Notes: generated from the sequence alone by a model not told the origin. Shown: positions 1-8,783, numbered from the stretch's first letter. The stretch: DNA of 64,000 bases from JADGRF01 sp035274465 (GCA_035274465.1 DATEOF010000195.1:10199-74198), one strand, 5' to 3'. Numbers and translations: made by a program.

Positions 1-77
1 CACACCGTCGGATCTGGGCACGACCCTGAAATCGATGCTATAGGCGCGGCCGACTGAAACAGGAGCAGGAGAGAGAC

Positions 78-497
78 ATGGCTACCGAACGTACCCTGAG
101 CATCATCAAGCCCGATGCGGTCGAGAAGAACTTGATCGGCGGCGTCGTGCAGTTGATCGAAGCTGCGGGCCTCAAAGTGAAGGCGATGAAGATGATTCAT
201 CTGTCTCGGCCGCAGGCGCAGGGCTTCTACGCCGTGCACAAGGACCGGCCCTTCTTCGGCGAGCTCGTCGACTTCATGACGCGGAGCCCCGTGGTGATCA
301 TGTGCCTCGAAGGCGAGAACGCGATCGCTCGCTACCGCGACGTGATGGGCGCGACCGACCCGAAGAAGGCGGCCGACAACACGATCCGCAAGAAGTACGG
401 CGCGAACATCGGCGAGAACGCCTGCCACGGCTCGGACGCCAAGGAGACTGCGGCGTTCGAGATCGGCTACTTCTTCCCCGGGTTCGAGATCGGCTGA
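78..497 (+). CDS. ndk: Nucleoside diphosphate kinase
   Basis: Transfers the gamma-phosphate of ATP to nucleoside diphosphates through a phospho-histidine; cytosolic housekeeping enzyme of nucleotide supply. The 139-residue product is the usual family length. It opens with the typical TLSIIKPDAV strand including Lys11, and carries the active-site motif NACHGSD with His117 as the phosphorylated residue. The ATG start is preceded by a purine-rich AGGAGCAGGAGAGAG Shine-Dalgarno region. It stands alone on this strand. Its last 31 bp overlap the 3' end of the convergent BrkB-family gene, so the two transcripts are complementary at their ends. Identification is near certain. Confidence 0.98.
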   Translation: MATERTLSIIKPDAVEKNLIGGVVQLIEAAGLKVKAMKMIHLSRPQAQGFYAVHKDRPFFGELVDFMTRSPVVIMCLEGENAIARYRDVMGATDPKKAADNTIRKKYGANIGENACHGSDAKETAAFEIGYFFPGFEIG

Positions 498-1456
498 GTC
501 GAGGAGGGGCGCGGATCCTCGCGCCCCTCGATCGGCAGGCTGGGTATATCGCGCAGGTCCGAGCTCAGTGAGATCGCGTGGGGCTGCAGCACGGGCCCAT
601 CGGCCCACACGCGCGTGAACAACGCGCCCAGCAACAGCACGTGGGACGTGTAGTAGGCCCACAGCATCAGGACGGCGATCGAGCCGATCGCGCCTGCGAG
701 CTGCGTCGCGCCGAACGTCGACACGTACAAGCTGAAGCCGCCCATACCCAGTACGAGCAAGATCGACGTCAGCGTCGCGCCCACCCAGACGTCGCGCCAG
801 GCGATCCGCACATCGGGCAGCACGCGGAACATCCCGGCTACCAGGCTCGTCATCAAGAGAAACGAGACCAGCGTCTCCTCCGCCTGAACCATGCCGGGTG
901 AAAGCAGGCGTTCGCTGTGGAACACCCAGCGCAGCGGCGTCTGCATCAGCGCGATCATCGCCTTGATCAGCAACGACACCAGCAGCGCCGTGCCGCTGCC
1001 CAGCACCATCAGGAACGAGATCACTCGCTTCCGAACCATCAGCCGCAGCGCCTCGCGCGTGCGGATCTGCGGGTCCGCGCGCACACCCCAGGTCAAGTTC
1101 AGCGCCGCCTGCAACCGATGGAACAAGCGGCTCGCCGCCACCAACAACAACACGCCGCTGAGCAGGGTGATCCCACCGCTCTGGTGCTCCTGCTGCGTCT
1201 CCATCAGCTCGGCCAGCAAGGTGGAGACCTGGTGGCCGGTGGCCCGGCCGAGGTCCTCCACCAGTGCCTGCCGCACCACCACCGGGTCGAACACTGCGGC
1301 GGCCACCTGGATGGCCACGACCCCGAGGGGGGCGATCGACAGCAGCATGTAGTACGCCAGCCCAGCCGCGGCGAGGTCGCGCTCGTCGTCCGCGAAACGC
1401 GCCACGATTTCGCGCAGCGTGCGTGCGAAGCGCTGGCCGAAGGGCAGCTGGTTCAT
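467..1456 (-). CDS. YihY/BrkB family inner-membrane protein
   Basis: Polytopic membrane protein of the YihY/virulence factor BrkB (UPF0761) family; the molecular function of the family is unsettled (envelope integrity or transport has been proposed). The translation shows the family's early segment DLAAAGLAYYMLLSIAPLGV, then several long hydrophobic stretches (for example around TLLSGVLLLVAASRLF and SFLLMTSLVAGMFRVLPDV) and a closing helix (SIAVLMLWAYYTSHVLLLGALF) before a hydrophilic tail. I chose the ATG at 1456, just before the amphipathic N-terminus; an in-frame start at 1483 would add nine residues. The gene ends inside the convergent ndk gene and is divergent from dapD, with 84 bp between the starts. 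Confidence 0.88.
   Translation of the reverse strand: MNQLPFGQRFARTLREIVARFADDERDLAAAGLAYYMLLSIAPLGVVAIQVAAAVFDPVVVRQALVEDLGRATGHQVSTLLAELMETQQEHQSGGITLLSGVLLLVAASRLFHRLQAALNLTWGVRADPQIRTREALRLMVRKRVISFLMVLGSGTALLVSLLIKAMIALMQTPLRWVFHSERLLSPGMVQAEETLVSFLLMTSLVAGMFRVLPDVRIAWRDVWVGATLTSILLVLGMGGFSLYVSTFGATQLAGAIGSIAVLMLWAYYTSHVLLLGALFTRVWADGPVLQPHAISLSSDLRDIPSLPIEGREDPRPSSTQPISNPGKK
504..529. terminator. GC-rich hairpin after ndk
   Basis: Perfect 10-bp stem (GAGGGGCGCG / CGCGCCCCTC, loop GATCCT) seven bases after the ndk stop. There is no T-tract, so it is a hairpin-type terminator candidate only. It lies inside the C-terminal coding part of the convergent BrkB-family gene. Confidence 0.45.
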
Positions 1457-1540
1457 GGCAGTCGGCACCACCCTTGGTCGCATGCTCGTGCCGGCACGGC
1501 AACGGGTGACGAGCGCGGGTGCCTTTGCTATGACGCCGCC

Positions 1541-2368
1541 ATGACGTCACAGACCCAATCGCTGGTCGAAGCCGCCTACGCCGATCGCAGCCTGCTCAAG
1601 GACCCTGCCCACGTACAGGCAGTGCTGGATACGCTGGAGCAGCTGGACAAGGGCAAGTTGCGCGTCGCCAGCCCGCCGGACGATGCGGATGGCGAGTGGA
1701 CCACGCACGCCTGGATCAAGCAGGCCGTCCTGCTCTATTTCGCCGTGCGCGGGATGGAGAAGATGGAGGTCGGTCCGTTCGAGTTCTACGACAAGATCCC
1801 GCTCAAGCGAGACCTGGACAAGGCCAACGTGCGCGTCGTGCCACCCGGCACCGCGCGCTACGGCTCGTTCCTGGAGCCGAGCGCGATCTTGATGCCGGGC
1901 TACGTGAACATCGGCGCCTACGTCGGCGCGGGCAGCATGGTCGACACCTGGGCGACCGTCGGTTCGTGCGCGCAGATCGGGCGCGACGTGCACCTGGCGG
2001 GCGGCGTGGGGATCGGCGGCGTGCTCGAGCCGCCCAACGCGACGCCGGTGATCATCGAGGACGGCGCCTTCATCGGCTCGCGCTGCGTGGTGGTGGACGG
2101 CGTACGCGTGGGCCGCGAAGCGGTGCTGGGTGCGCTGACCGTGCTGACTGCGACCATGCCGATCATCGACGTGACCGGGCCCGAGCCGCGCGAGTTTCGC
2201 GGCTATGTCCCACCGCGCTCGGTGGTGGTACCGGGCGTTCGGCCGCGCAAATTCCCCGCGGGCGAATACGGCATGACCTGCGCCTTGATCATCGGCCAGC
2301 GCTCGAGCTCCACCGATCGCAAGGTGTCGCTCAACAGCGCGCTGCGCGACTTCGGAGTCTCGGTGTGA
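1541..2368 (+). CDS. dapD: 2,3,4,5-tetrahydropyridine-2,6-dicarboxylate N-succinyltransferase
   Basis: Succinyl-CoA-dependent step of the succinylase branch of lysine/meso-diaminopimelate synthesis. The 275-residue product has an alpha-helical N-terminal domain (about residues 1-100) followed by a left-handed beta-helix of hexapeptide repeats (from YVNIGAYVGAGSMVDTWATVG to IIEDGAFIGSRCVVVDGVRVG), as in DapD trimers. The reading frame is open far upstream, but homology begins at the ATG at 1541 (MTSQTQSLVEAAYADRS), which gives the usual family length. The stop overlaps the GTG start of dapE by four bases (GTGA), so the two are translationally coupled and catalyse consecutive parts of the same pathway. 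Confidence 0.96.
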   Translation: MTSQTQSLVEAAYADRSLLKDPAHVQAVLDTLEQLDKGKLRVASPPDDADGEWTTHAWIKQAVLLYFAVRGMEKMEVGPFEFYDKIPLKRDLDKANVRVVPPGTARYGSFLEPSAILMPGYVNIGAYVGAGSMVDTWATVGSCAQIGRDVHLAGGVGIGGVLEPPNATPVIIEDGAFIGSRCVVVDGVRVGREAVLGALTVLTATMPIIDVTGPEPREFRGYVPPRSVVVPGVRPRKFPAGEYGMTCALIIGQRSSSTDRKVSLNSALRDFGVSV

Positions 2369-3456
2369 GCGCTGCAGCCATCAGCAGCAGCCTGCGCGAC
2401 ACTCTGCTCGAGATCACTCGGATCGACAGCCCGATCGGCGAAGAAAAAGCGCTGTGCGATCACGTAGAGCAGAGGCTCGGCCAGCGCCTGGGCGCCGCGC
2501 GCATCACGCGTTTTCACGACAGCCTGGTGGTGCGCGTGAATGAGCGCGCGTCCGGCCCGCGCATCGCACTGGTCGGGCACCTCGATACCGTGCGCACGGT
2601 GCACGATGGGCCTGCGCGCATCGAGGGCGACTTGCTCTACGGCGCCGGCGCGGCCGACATGAAGTCGGGCCTGGCCGTGATGCTGGAGCTGGCGGAGCGC
2701 ATGCCCGCCAGCGCGCTGCCCGATCTGACGCTGGTGTTCTACGAGCGCGAGGAAGGGCCCTTTGCCGAGAATCGCCTCGGCCCGATGCTCGAGCACTTCG
2801 AGCTCTTGAGGAAGCTCGATCTGGCGATCTGCCTCGAGCCCAGCAACAACTTCCTGCAACTCGGTTGCATGGGCTCGCTGCATGCGACCGTGCGCTTCCG
2901 CGGCAAGACCTCGCACAGCGCGCGGCCCTGGCAGGGCGAGAACGCCATCTACAAGTCGATCGAGTTCCTGCGCCTGCTCTCGGTGCGCGAGCCGCACGAC
3001 GTGCTGGTCGACGGGTATTTGTTTCGGGAAGTCGCCTCGGCCACCATCGCCCAGACCACCGGGCGCGGCCGTAACGTCATCCCGGACGAGTTCGACCTGA
3101 ATGTGAACTATCGCTTCGCTCCCGGGCGCACGCCCGAGCAGGCCCTGGCGGACGTGGTGGTGTGGGTAGGGGGCGCGGCCAGCGTGGACGCGACCGATCT
3201 CTCCCCGGCCGGCCGGCCGCACGCCGATCACCCGCTGGTGCGCTGCCTGGCCGAGAGCGGTGTGGCCGGCGTACAGGTCAAACAGGCGTGGACCGACGTC
3301 GCGCGCTTCGACGCGCTGGGCGTTCCGGCCGTGAACTTCGGGCCGGGGACCCAGAGCCAGGCCCACCAGAGGAACGAGTACACCGAGTTGCCGCTGCTGG
3401 GCACCGGCTACCAGATCCTGGAGAAGTTTCTGACCAATGCGCCCACGGCCGTGTGA
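2365..3456 (+). CDS. dapE: Succinyl-diaminopimelate desuccinylase (M20 family)
   Basis: Zinc-dependent hydrolase that removes succinate from N-succinyl-L,L-diaminopimelate. M20 signatures are present: GHLDTV (His72, Asp74), GAGAADMKSG (metal Asp97), YEREEGP with the catalytic/metal Glu pair (128-129), a later LEPSNN glutamate, and a C-terminal GPGTQSQAHQRNEY histidine. The short form (363 residues) and motif wording fit the actinobacterial-type DapE rather than the E. coli type. The GTG start at 2365 overlaps the dapD stop, placing both in one operon. The next gene, rlmN, begins 44 bp downstream and may be co-transcribed. Confidence 0.93.
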   Translation: MSAAAISSSLRDTLLEITRIDSPIGEEKALCDHVEQRLGQRLGAARITRFHDSLVVRVNERASGPRIALVGHLDTVRTVHDGPARIEGDLLYGAGAADMKSGLAVMLELAERMPASALPDLTLVFYEREEGPFAENRLGPMLEHFELLRKLDLAICLEPSNNFLQLGCMGSLHATVRFRGKTSHSARPWQGENAIYKSIEFLRLLSVREPHDVLVDGYLFREVASATIAQTTGRGRNVIPDEFDLNVNYRFAPGRTPEQALADVVVWVGGAASVDATDLSPAGRPHADHPLVRCLAESGVAGVQVKQAWTDVARFDALGVPAVNFGPGTQSQAHQRNEYTELPLLGTGYQILEKFLTNAPTAV

Positions 3457-3500
3457 CGCGGGCAGCGAAGCAGTCTGGTTTGTGCCATCCTTGGCCGCGC

Positions 3501-4655
3501 ATGGCCCCGAGCCTTCCATCTCCCGCAAACCTTGCCGAGCAGTTGCCCGACGAGTGGGAGACGACACTGAAGGCCTGGGGCGAGCCACGGTACCGCGCGC
3601 TGCAGATCTTTCGCTGGATCCACCAGCGCGGCGTCTGCAACCCGGCGCAGATGACCGACCTGCCCAAGCGGCTGCGCGATCGCTTGGCCCAGGAAGGCCT
3701 GTCGCCAGCAGCTGCAGTGGCCGAGACGCACAACTCGGGCGACGGCACCAAGAAGCTGTTGATCGAGCTCGGGGACGGCAAGCGCATCGAGACCGTGCTC
3801 ATCCCGCGCGCCTCGGTCGCCGCCGAGGACGTCTACGCCGGCGAGGATGACAACGAGCCCGGCGAAGCCCCCAGCGTGAGCTCGCACGACATCACGCAGT
3901 GCGTGTCCTCTCAGGTCGGCTGCGCGATGGGCTGTGCGTTCTGCGCGTCGGGCATCGCCGGCTTGAAGCGCAACATGAGCGCGGCCGAGATCGTGGCCCA
4001 GGTGCTGCTCGGGCGCGCCGCGCTCGACGAACACTCCCGGCTCGCCGGCCTGGTGTTCATGGGCATGGGTGAGCCGCTACACAATTACGGCGCGCTCAGC
4101 CGCGCCATCGCGCTGTTCTCGCACCCCGAAGGCATGGGCATGTCGCTGCGGCGCATGACGGTCTCGACGAGTGGACTGGTGCCCGAGATCGATCGCCTGG
4201 GACGAGACTTCTCGGGCCAAATCCAGCTGGCCATCTCGGTGCACGCGTCCGACGTCGACACGCGCAGCCGCTTGATGCCGATCAACAAGAAGCACCCGCT
4301 GCCGGAGCTGCTCGACGCCATTCGGCGCTATCCGCTGCCGCGGCGCCGGCGCCTGACCATCGAGTACACGCTGGTGCGCGGCATGAACGACTCGCCCGAA
4401 GCTGCCCGCAAGCTCGCCCACTTGCTGCACGGGCTGCGCTGCAAGGTGAACTTGATCCCGATGAATCCCGTACCGGATGCGGGACTGTCCGCGCCCGCGG
4501 ACGACGTGGTCGAGAACTTCCAGCGCGTGCTGCGCGATGAGGGCGTCGATACGTTCCTGCGGCGTCGCCGCGGCGATGACATCGCTGCTGCTTGCGGTCA
4601 GCTCGCCTTGCACGGTGAAGCTCGCAAGGTCCGTTCGTTCATCGCTGCTGACTGA
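3501..4655 (+). CDS. rlmN: 23S rRNA/tRNA adenine-C2 methyltransferase RlmN
   Basis: Radical-SAM enzyme methylating C2 of A2503 in 23S rRNA (and A37 in some tRNAs). The 384-residue product has the RlmN N-terminal helical domain (YRALQIFRWIHQRGV), the radical-SAM cluster motif CAMGCAFC (Cys141, 145, 148) preceded by CVSSQVG, the GMGEPLHNY motif, and the C-terminal LIPMNPV and RRRRGDDIAAACGQL segments that carry the second reactive cysteine. Between VLIPR and CVSSQVGC there is an unusually long acidic insertion (about residues 104-132, containing EDVYAGEDDNEPGEA). I chose the ATG at 3501; the frame is open upstream, but that part overlaps dapE and has no homology. The stop codon is the second TGA of a tetranucleotide repeat. 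Confidence 0.96.
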   Translation: MAPSLPSPANLAEQLPDEWETTLKAWGEPRYRALQIFRWIHQRGVCNPAQMTDLPKRLRDRLAQEGLSPAAAVAETHNSGDGTKKLLIELGDGKRIETVLIPRASVAAEDVYAGEDDNEPGEAPSVSSHDITQCVSSQVGCAMGCAFCASGIAGLKRNMSAAEIVAQVLLGRAALDEHSRLAGLVFMGMGEPLHNYGALSRAIALFSHPEGMGMSLRRMTVSTSGLVPEIDRLGRDFSGQIQLAISVHASDVDTRSRLMPINKKHPLPELLDAIRRYPLPRRRRLTIEYTLVRGMNDSPEAARKLAHLLHGLRCKVNLIPMNPVPDAGLSAPADDVVENFQRVLRDEGVDTFLRRRRGDDIAAACGQLALHGEARKVRSFIAAD

Positions 4656-4671
4656 CTGACTGACTGACTGA
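4648..4671 (+). repeat. Tetranucleotide microsatellite (CTGA)n over the rlmN stop
   Basis: Uninterrupted run of six CTGA units. The rlmN stop is one of its TGA triplets. Because the period is four, TGA recurs in all three frames within 24 bases, so a slippage event would still terminate rlmN, with at most a few residues changed. No other comparable simple repeat was noticed in the window. Confidence 0.9.
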
Positions 4672-4764
4672 AATGTCATGTCCACTGTCCCTGGCGGCGT
4701 GCGTTGCCGGGTGTAGAACTGTGCGCAGAAGTTGGCGCTTGTTCATGAAACAGAGGGACTGACT

Positions 4765-5532
4765 ATGGATCGCACGACGACGTTAACTTGGTGGCTCGCG
4801 CTCGCAATGGGCTGTGCGCTCATCGCTTGCGGCGATGATGACGACAACCCGCCGAAGGATGCAGGCGGCGACGCGAATCACGGCGACCACGACGATTCGG
4901 GCGCGAACGACAGCGGCGCGGACGACGACGACGCGGGCAAGCTCGACGTCGAGAAGATGAGCTTCTTCGTCGCCAGCGACACGAGCAAGACGGCGGACCT
5001 CGGAGGCTTGAAGGGCGCCGACGAACGCTGCAATCGCCTGGCAAAGGCGGCCGGCGTCAAGAACCGCACGTTCGCCGCGTACCTGAGCGCCGAGAAGAAG
5101 GGCGGCGGCGACGACTCGCCCGTGCATGCGCGTGATCGCATCGGCAAGGGGCCCTGGTACAACGCGCACGGCGTGATGTTGGCCAAGGATGTCGACTCGC
5201 TCCACAAGCTGCCCGGCGGCAACGCGAACCTGTTCCTGACCGAGAAGGGCGGCAAGATCAACGGCCAGTGGGAAGGCTCACCCACGCCGAACGAACACGA
5301 CATCCTGACCGGCTCCGACGCGGATGGGAAAGTCATGGTGGGCTTCACGTGCGCGGACTGGACCTCGAGCGAGTCCGGCAAGACTGCCCGCGTCGGCCAC
5401 AGCGACGGGCTCGGACCGAACCGGAATCCCGCCCCGCCGTACAACTCGTGGAACTCGTCGCACGAGAGCGAGGGTTGCAACGACACCGCGCCGAGGGGTG
5501 GCGCGGGACACATCTACTGCTTCGCGAACTAG
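4765..5532 (+). CDS. Lipoprotein with DUF1554/endostatin-like lectin fold domain
   Basis: Predicted surface lipoprotein of 255 residues. N-terminus MDRTTTLTWWLALAMGCALIAC gives a lipobox ending in Cys, followed by an Asp-rich linker of about 40 residues (runs of D interrupted by G, A, N, S). The remaining ~185 residues follow the layout of DUF1554/endostatin-like C-type-lectin-fold domains: FFVASDTSKTADLGGLKGAD at the start, a conserved Cys in ERCNRLA, a central WTSSESG and a terminal CNDTAPRGGAGHIYCF. Such proteins are abundant in myxobacteria and Leptospira; the ligand is unknown. I used the ATG at 4765, directly before the signal sequence; an earlier in-frame GTG/TTG adds only extra polar residues. 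A strong bidirectional hairpin terminator follows. Confidence 0.8.
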   Translation: MDRTTTLTWWLALAMGCALIACGDDDDNPPKDAGGDANHGDHDDSGANDSGADDDDAGKLDVEKMSFFVASDTSKTADLGGLKGADERCNRLAKAAGVKNRTFAAYLSAEKKGGGDDSPVHARDRIGKGPWYNAHGVMLAKDVDSLHKLPGGNANLFLTEKGGKINGQWEGSPTPNEHDILTGSDADGKVMVGFTCADWTSSESGKTARVGHSDGLGPNRNPAPPYNSWNSSHESEGCNDTAPRGGAGHIYCFAN

Positions 5533-5543
5533 CGTCAGAGTTT

Positions 5544-5570
5544 CGGGCACGGGTTCACAGCCCGTGCCCG
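5544..5570. terminator. Bidirectional hairpin between convergent lipoprotein genes
   Basis: Perfect 10-bp GC stem (CGGGCACGGG / CCCGTGCCCG) with loop TTCACAG, centred between the stops of two convergent genes (5532 and 5575). A TTT lies on the left flank and GTTCTC on the right; typical position for a shared terminator. Confidence 0.7.
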
Positions 5571-5574
5571 GTTC

Positions 5575-8061
5575 TCAGCGCCCGCACTCGCTCGCGCAGT
5601 TCGCCTCGACGCAATCCCCCAGCGCGTTCGCACGCCCCAGCGGATAGTTGGTGTCGGCCTTGCGCGAGTCGATCGTGAGCAAGTCACCGCTCTTCGCCGC
5701 CGCGGTCACCTCGGCCTTGCACTGGCCGTCGGCGAGACCACCCAGGCAGCTGAACAGGCTGTAGCGCCCGCAGAAGCAGTCCGGGTTGCCGCAGTTTTTG
5801 TCCCGTGCGCACTGCACCATGTTCTTGCAGAGCGTGACTTCGTTGGGATCCTTGTTGCCGTAGCAGCCCAACGCCTGGTTCGCGCACTTGTTGCAGGTGC
5901 ACTGCGTGCACGCGTCGTCGAGTCCGAGCGTGCCCATGCAACGCTGCGCCGGCGTCTCGGTCTTGCACTCGAAGCAGCCGTCGCCCTTCGTGGTGTTGCC
6001 GTCGTCGCATGTCTCGCTGCCCTCGACGACCTTGTTGCCGCACGTCGCCATGCAATCGCCATCGTTGTTGGCGCTGGCGCCGTCCGGGCAACAACCGTCG
6101 CCGGTCATGGCCTGCGTGATCGGCGTGTGCGTGCAGCTGATGTTGCAGTTCTGCGCGCTACCGGTCGTGCGGTCCGCGGTGCACGGGTTGTTGTCCTCGC
6201 AGTTCGCAGGGCAGGGCTTGTCCGTGCCGTTCTCGCAGGTCTCGCCCTGGTCGATCACCTTGTTGCCGCACATCGACGAGCAGTCGCGATCGTTGTTCGA
6301 GTTACAGCCCGCAGGGCAGCAGCGGTCGCTGCTGCGGCACTGCGTGATCGGCACCATGTCGCAGCGCAGGTTGCAGCTGGTGGCGCTGCCCGTGCCGCGC
6401 GGCGACAGACACGTGTTGCTCGTGGTGCAGGCCTTGCACGACTCGGGCGGATCGCAGGTCTCGCCCGGCTCGACCACGCCGTTTCCGCACTTGGGTGCGC
6501 AATCGACGTCGCTCGCTGCGGTGGCGCCCGACGGGCAGCAGCCATCTTTCGCACCGGCCATGCTGATCGGCATGGGCGTGCACTCCGCGTTGCACGCGTC
6601 GCCCTTCACGACTTGCGGCGTGCAGCTGTCGGTCGGTTTGCAGCTGGTCGGGCACGCGCCCGGTTGGCCCGCGGCGATCGCCGTGTCGCACTTCTCCTCG
6701 CCGCTGAGCTTGCCGTCACCGCACTTCGCGGTGCAGTCCTCGACCGACTTGCCGGGCGCGCAGCACTCGAGGCGATCCTGGAAGTCGACGCCCATGCCGG
6801 GCAGCAGCTGCTCGGCTTCGAAGCCCACGGCGAAGCTCATGGCGTCGCACGGCGTGTTCGGATCGACCTTGCCATCGGCCAGCACGTCGGCGTTCTCGTT
6901 CACGTAGTCGACCATGGTCTTGTAGAACGTGTCGAGCTCACCGCCGGCGCAGAAGCCGATCTCGCGCATCGCTTTCACCAGATCGTCCTTCTTGATGCGT
7001 CCCCCGCTCAACCCGTCGCGCATCCCCCACGTGCCGTCGCGCTGCTTGGACAGGCGACCAACGTACAGGCCCTGCTGCAAGCTGAACACGAAGCCGCGGT
7101 AAGGGTTGCCGTCACCCACGAACCCGAAGCGCGCGCCGTCGGGCATGCGCGCGACGAGGTAGCCGTGCTTCACGTACGCGTCGGCGTCGAAGTACTTCGA
7201 GTCGGGCAATACACCCTGCCCGAAGACCGGGCCGCTGAGCATGCTCTTGTCGACGCTCCAGTGCATCGAGCTGCGCCAGCGCGGATAGTCGCGGAACTTG
7301 TCGTTCGGGCACTCCCAGGGCACGTCTTCTTCGATGCCGTTCGAGATGTAGAAGTCCACGCGTACGTGCGCGTCGGTGTCCTCGCCGTTGTAGTTCGAGA
7401 TGCGGGCGATCACGTTGTACTCGCCGCGGTGTAGCGCGCAGTTGAACGTGTCCTGGTCCAGGCCGAAGCGCTTGCCCAGCTCGGGCACCGCGGCGATCAC
7501 GGGTTGCAGGCGAGCGAACGTGTTGTCGCGGCACAGCTGGCCGTCGAACGGCACGGCGGGCACTGCGGACTTGCAGCTGACGGCGACAGCGTTGTCGCAT
7601 GTCTTCGAGTTGGTGCAGGTGCCGTCGAGATCGAAGCCGAAGTCTTCCCAGGCGTCTTCGGTCATCTTGCCGTCGCGGTTCGTGCTGCCGACCCGGATCT
7701 CCGAGAAGCCGAGGTAGAAGGGCGGAACCGTGGCCGGGTTGTCCGCACCGGTCGGGCGATCGGCCGGTGTCGGAACACCGGCGGTGTTACAGTCGTCGAC
7801 GTTCTTCTTCGACCACCAGCAATCGCCCCACAGGCACTTGTCGGGGTCGAAGGTGTCGCCACCTCCGCCCTCCGAACCTGCACCGCCGCCGTCAGGGGCC
7901 GGTGCAGACCCTCCTGCGTCAGATTTCCTGCCAGCAGCAGGCCCCTTGGGCTGCGCTTGCTGGTCTTCCAGGCGATCCCCTTTGTACACACTGCAACTGG
8001 CGCATAAGACGCCGAGTGCGAGGGAGATCGCCAACTGAGCGATTACCGGCCGACTCCGCAT
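5575..8061 (-). CDS. Large Cys-rich repeat lipoprotein
   Basis: 828-residue secreted lipoprotein. The signal sequence ends in VLCASC (lipobox), followed by a Gly/Asp/Ala-rich linker. Residues ~100-440 form a unique domain of unknown function (LGFSEIRVGSTNRDGKMTEDAWEDFG region). From ~445 to ~740 there are at least four Cys-rich repeats of the myxobacterial/DUF4215-like type, each with CGN(G/K)xVxxGExC followed by a CxPxC and a GCCP segment; the last reads CDDGNTTKGDGC. The tail carries further paired cysteines, suggesting disulfides outside the cytoplasm. Substrate or partner is unknown. It is convergent with the preceding lipoprotein, and its upstream region holds a CRP-type palindrome 146 bp from the start. 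Confidence 0.8.
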   Translation of the reverse strand: MRSRPVIAQLAISLALGVLCASCSVYKGDRLEDQQAQPKGPAAGRKSDAGGSAPAPDGGGAGSEGGGGDTFDPDKCLWGDCWWSKKNVDDCNTAGVPTPADRPTGADNPATVPPFYLGFSEIRVGSTNRDGKMTEDAWEDFGFDLDGTCTNSKTCDNAVAVSCKSAVPAVPFDGQLCRDNTFARLQPVIAAVPELGKRFGLDQDTFNCALHRGEYNVIARISNYNGEDTDAHVRVDFYISNGIEEDVPWECPNDKFRDYPRWRSSMHWSVDKSMLSGPVFGQGVLPDSKYFDADAYVKHGYLVARMPDGARFGFVGDGNPYRGFVFSLQQGLYVGRLSKQRDGTWGMRDGLSGGRIKKDDLVKAMREIGFCAGGELDTFYKTMVDYVNENADVLADGKVDPNTPCDAMSFAVGFEAEQLLPGMGVDFQDRLECCAPGKSVEDCTAKCGDGKLSGEEKCDTAIAAGQPGACPTSCKPTDSCTPQVVKGDACNAECTPMPISMAGAKDGCCPSGATAASDVDCAPKCGNGVVEPGETCDPPESCKACTTSNTCLSPRGTGSATSCNLRCDMVPITQCRSSDRCCPAGCNSNNDRDCSSMCGNKVIDQGETCENGTDKPCPANCEDNNPCTADRTTGSAQNCNISCTHTPITQAMTGDGCCPDGASANNDGDCMATCGNKVVEGSETCDDGNTTKGDGCFECKTETPAQRCMGTLGLDDACTQCTCNKCANQALGCYGNKDPNEVTLCKNMVQCARDKNCGNPDCFCGRYSLFSCLGGLADGQCKAEVTAAAKSGDLLTIDSRKADTNYPLGRANALGDCVEANCASECGR

Positions 8062-8206
8062 GGCCTTCTCCTATAGCGCAGATGAAGTACACGATCACGC
8101 CAACGCACTTTCATGTGGGATAACCGAACCCTGGCAGCCGTCGGCGGCGCCCCTACGCTCGCCGCGGACAGCGGCAAGCCCCCCGGATCTAGAAAACCGG
8201 CTGGCC

Positions 8207-8222
8207 TGTGATCTGCGTCACA
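8207..8222. promoter_or_regulatory. Perfect CRP-type palindrome TGTGA-N6-TCACA
   Basis: TGTGATCTGCGTCACA matches the classical CRP half-sites exactly. It lies 146 bp upstream of the minus-strand Cys-rich lipoprotein and about 570 bp upstream of the plus-strand Crp/Fnr-family regulator. Occupancy by that regulator is inference. Confidence 0.6.
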
Positions 8223-8783
8223 CGCGCCCGCGGGCACTACGGATAGACCGGAGGGTGCCTGGTCGGAGCCCGAAACGGCCCAGGCTAGAGACAGTGGTTC
8301 GGGCCAGTAACGCGTTGCCAAAAGGTTGAACGTTGCTGCGGGAGTACGAGTGCAGGTCGGGAGGGGACATGCGTTCGTACACCCGACGCATCGCGCGTCG
8401 GCGAGGGGCGGGGGCGGCGTCTGGAAGGGGGAGGTCCAGATTCCGCTACGAGCACAGGTCAGGGGGGGCCTGCGCTCGGATCTGCCTTTCTGCTGCCTGT
8501 GAGACATATCCAAGTCGATAGTGCGCACGAGTGCGTCCTACGGCTCGAATGCATACACGCCGCGCATTCAGAACTGCGAAAGCCAATCCGGGGCCAACAA
8601 CTTTTCGGCCCACGAGTTCACCGCGCTGTTAGGTCATCCGACAAGATTGGAACAAGCCGCGGTCCGACCCGGGAATATTGGCGCAGCTGAGCGTCGACGC
8701 CCCAGAGGGACACGAGCTTGAGCTGGCCGCGCACCAGATATCCTGGTTGCGCGCTTCTGGGGACCTGCAGCTCGTCAACGAGC
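8223..8783. other. Long intergenic leader without a supported gene
   Basis: Region of roughly 560 bp between the CRP-type site and the Crp/Fnr gene. Short open frames on both strands here are Arg/Pro-rich and lack ribosome binding sites or recognisable motifs. It is more AT-rich near 8500-8680 than the flanks, so it probably holds the regulator's promoter and 5' untranslated region. I see no RNA gene. Confidence 0.5.

Noticed and set aside
1..77. TATAGG at 39-44 as a possible -10 box of ndk
   Set aside because: No acceptable -35 hexamer at a normal distance.
6127..7434. Open frame of 435 residues antisense to the Cys-rich lipoprotein
   Set aside because: Ala/Val/Arg-rich shadow; the lipoprotein has a clear signal peptide and Cys repeats in its own frame.
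8043..8528. 161-residue minus-strand frame upstream of the Cys-rich lipoprotein
   Set aside because: Overlaps the lipoprotein start, low-complexity composition, no ribosome binding site.
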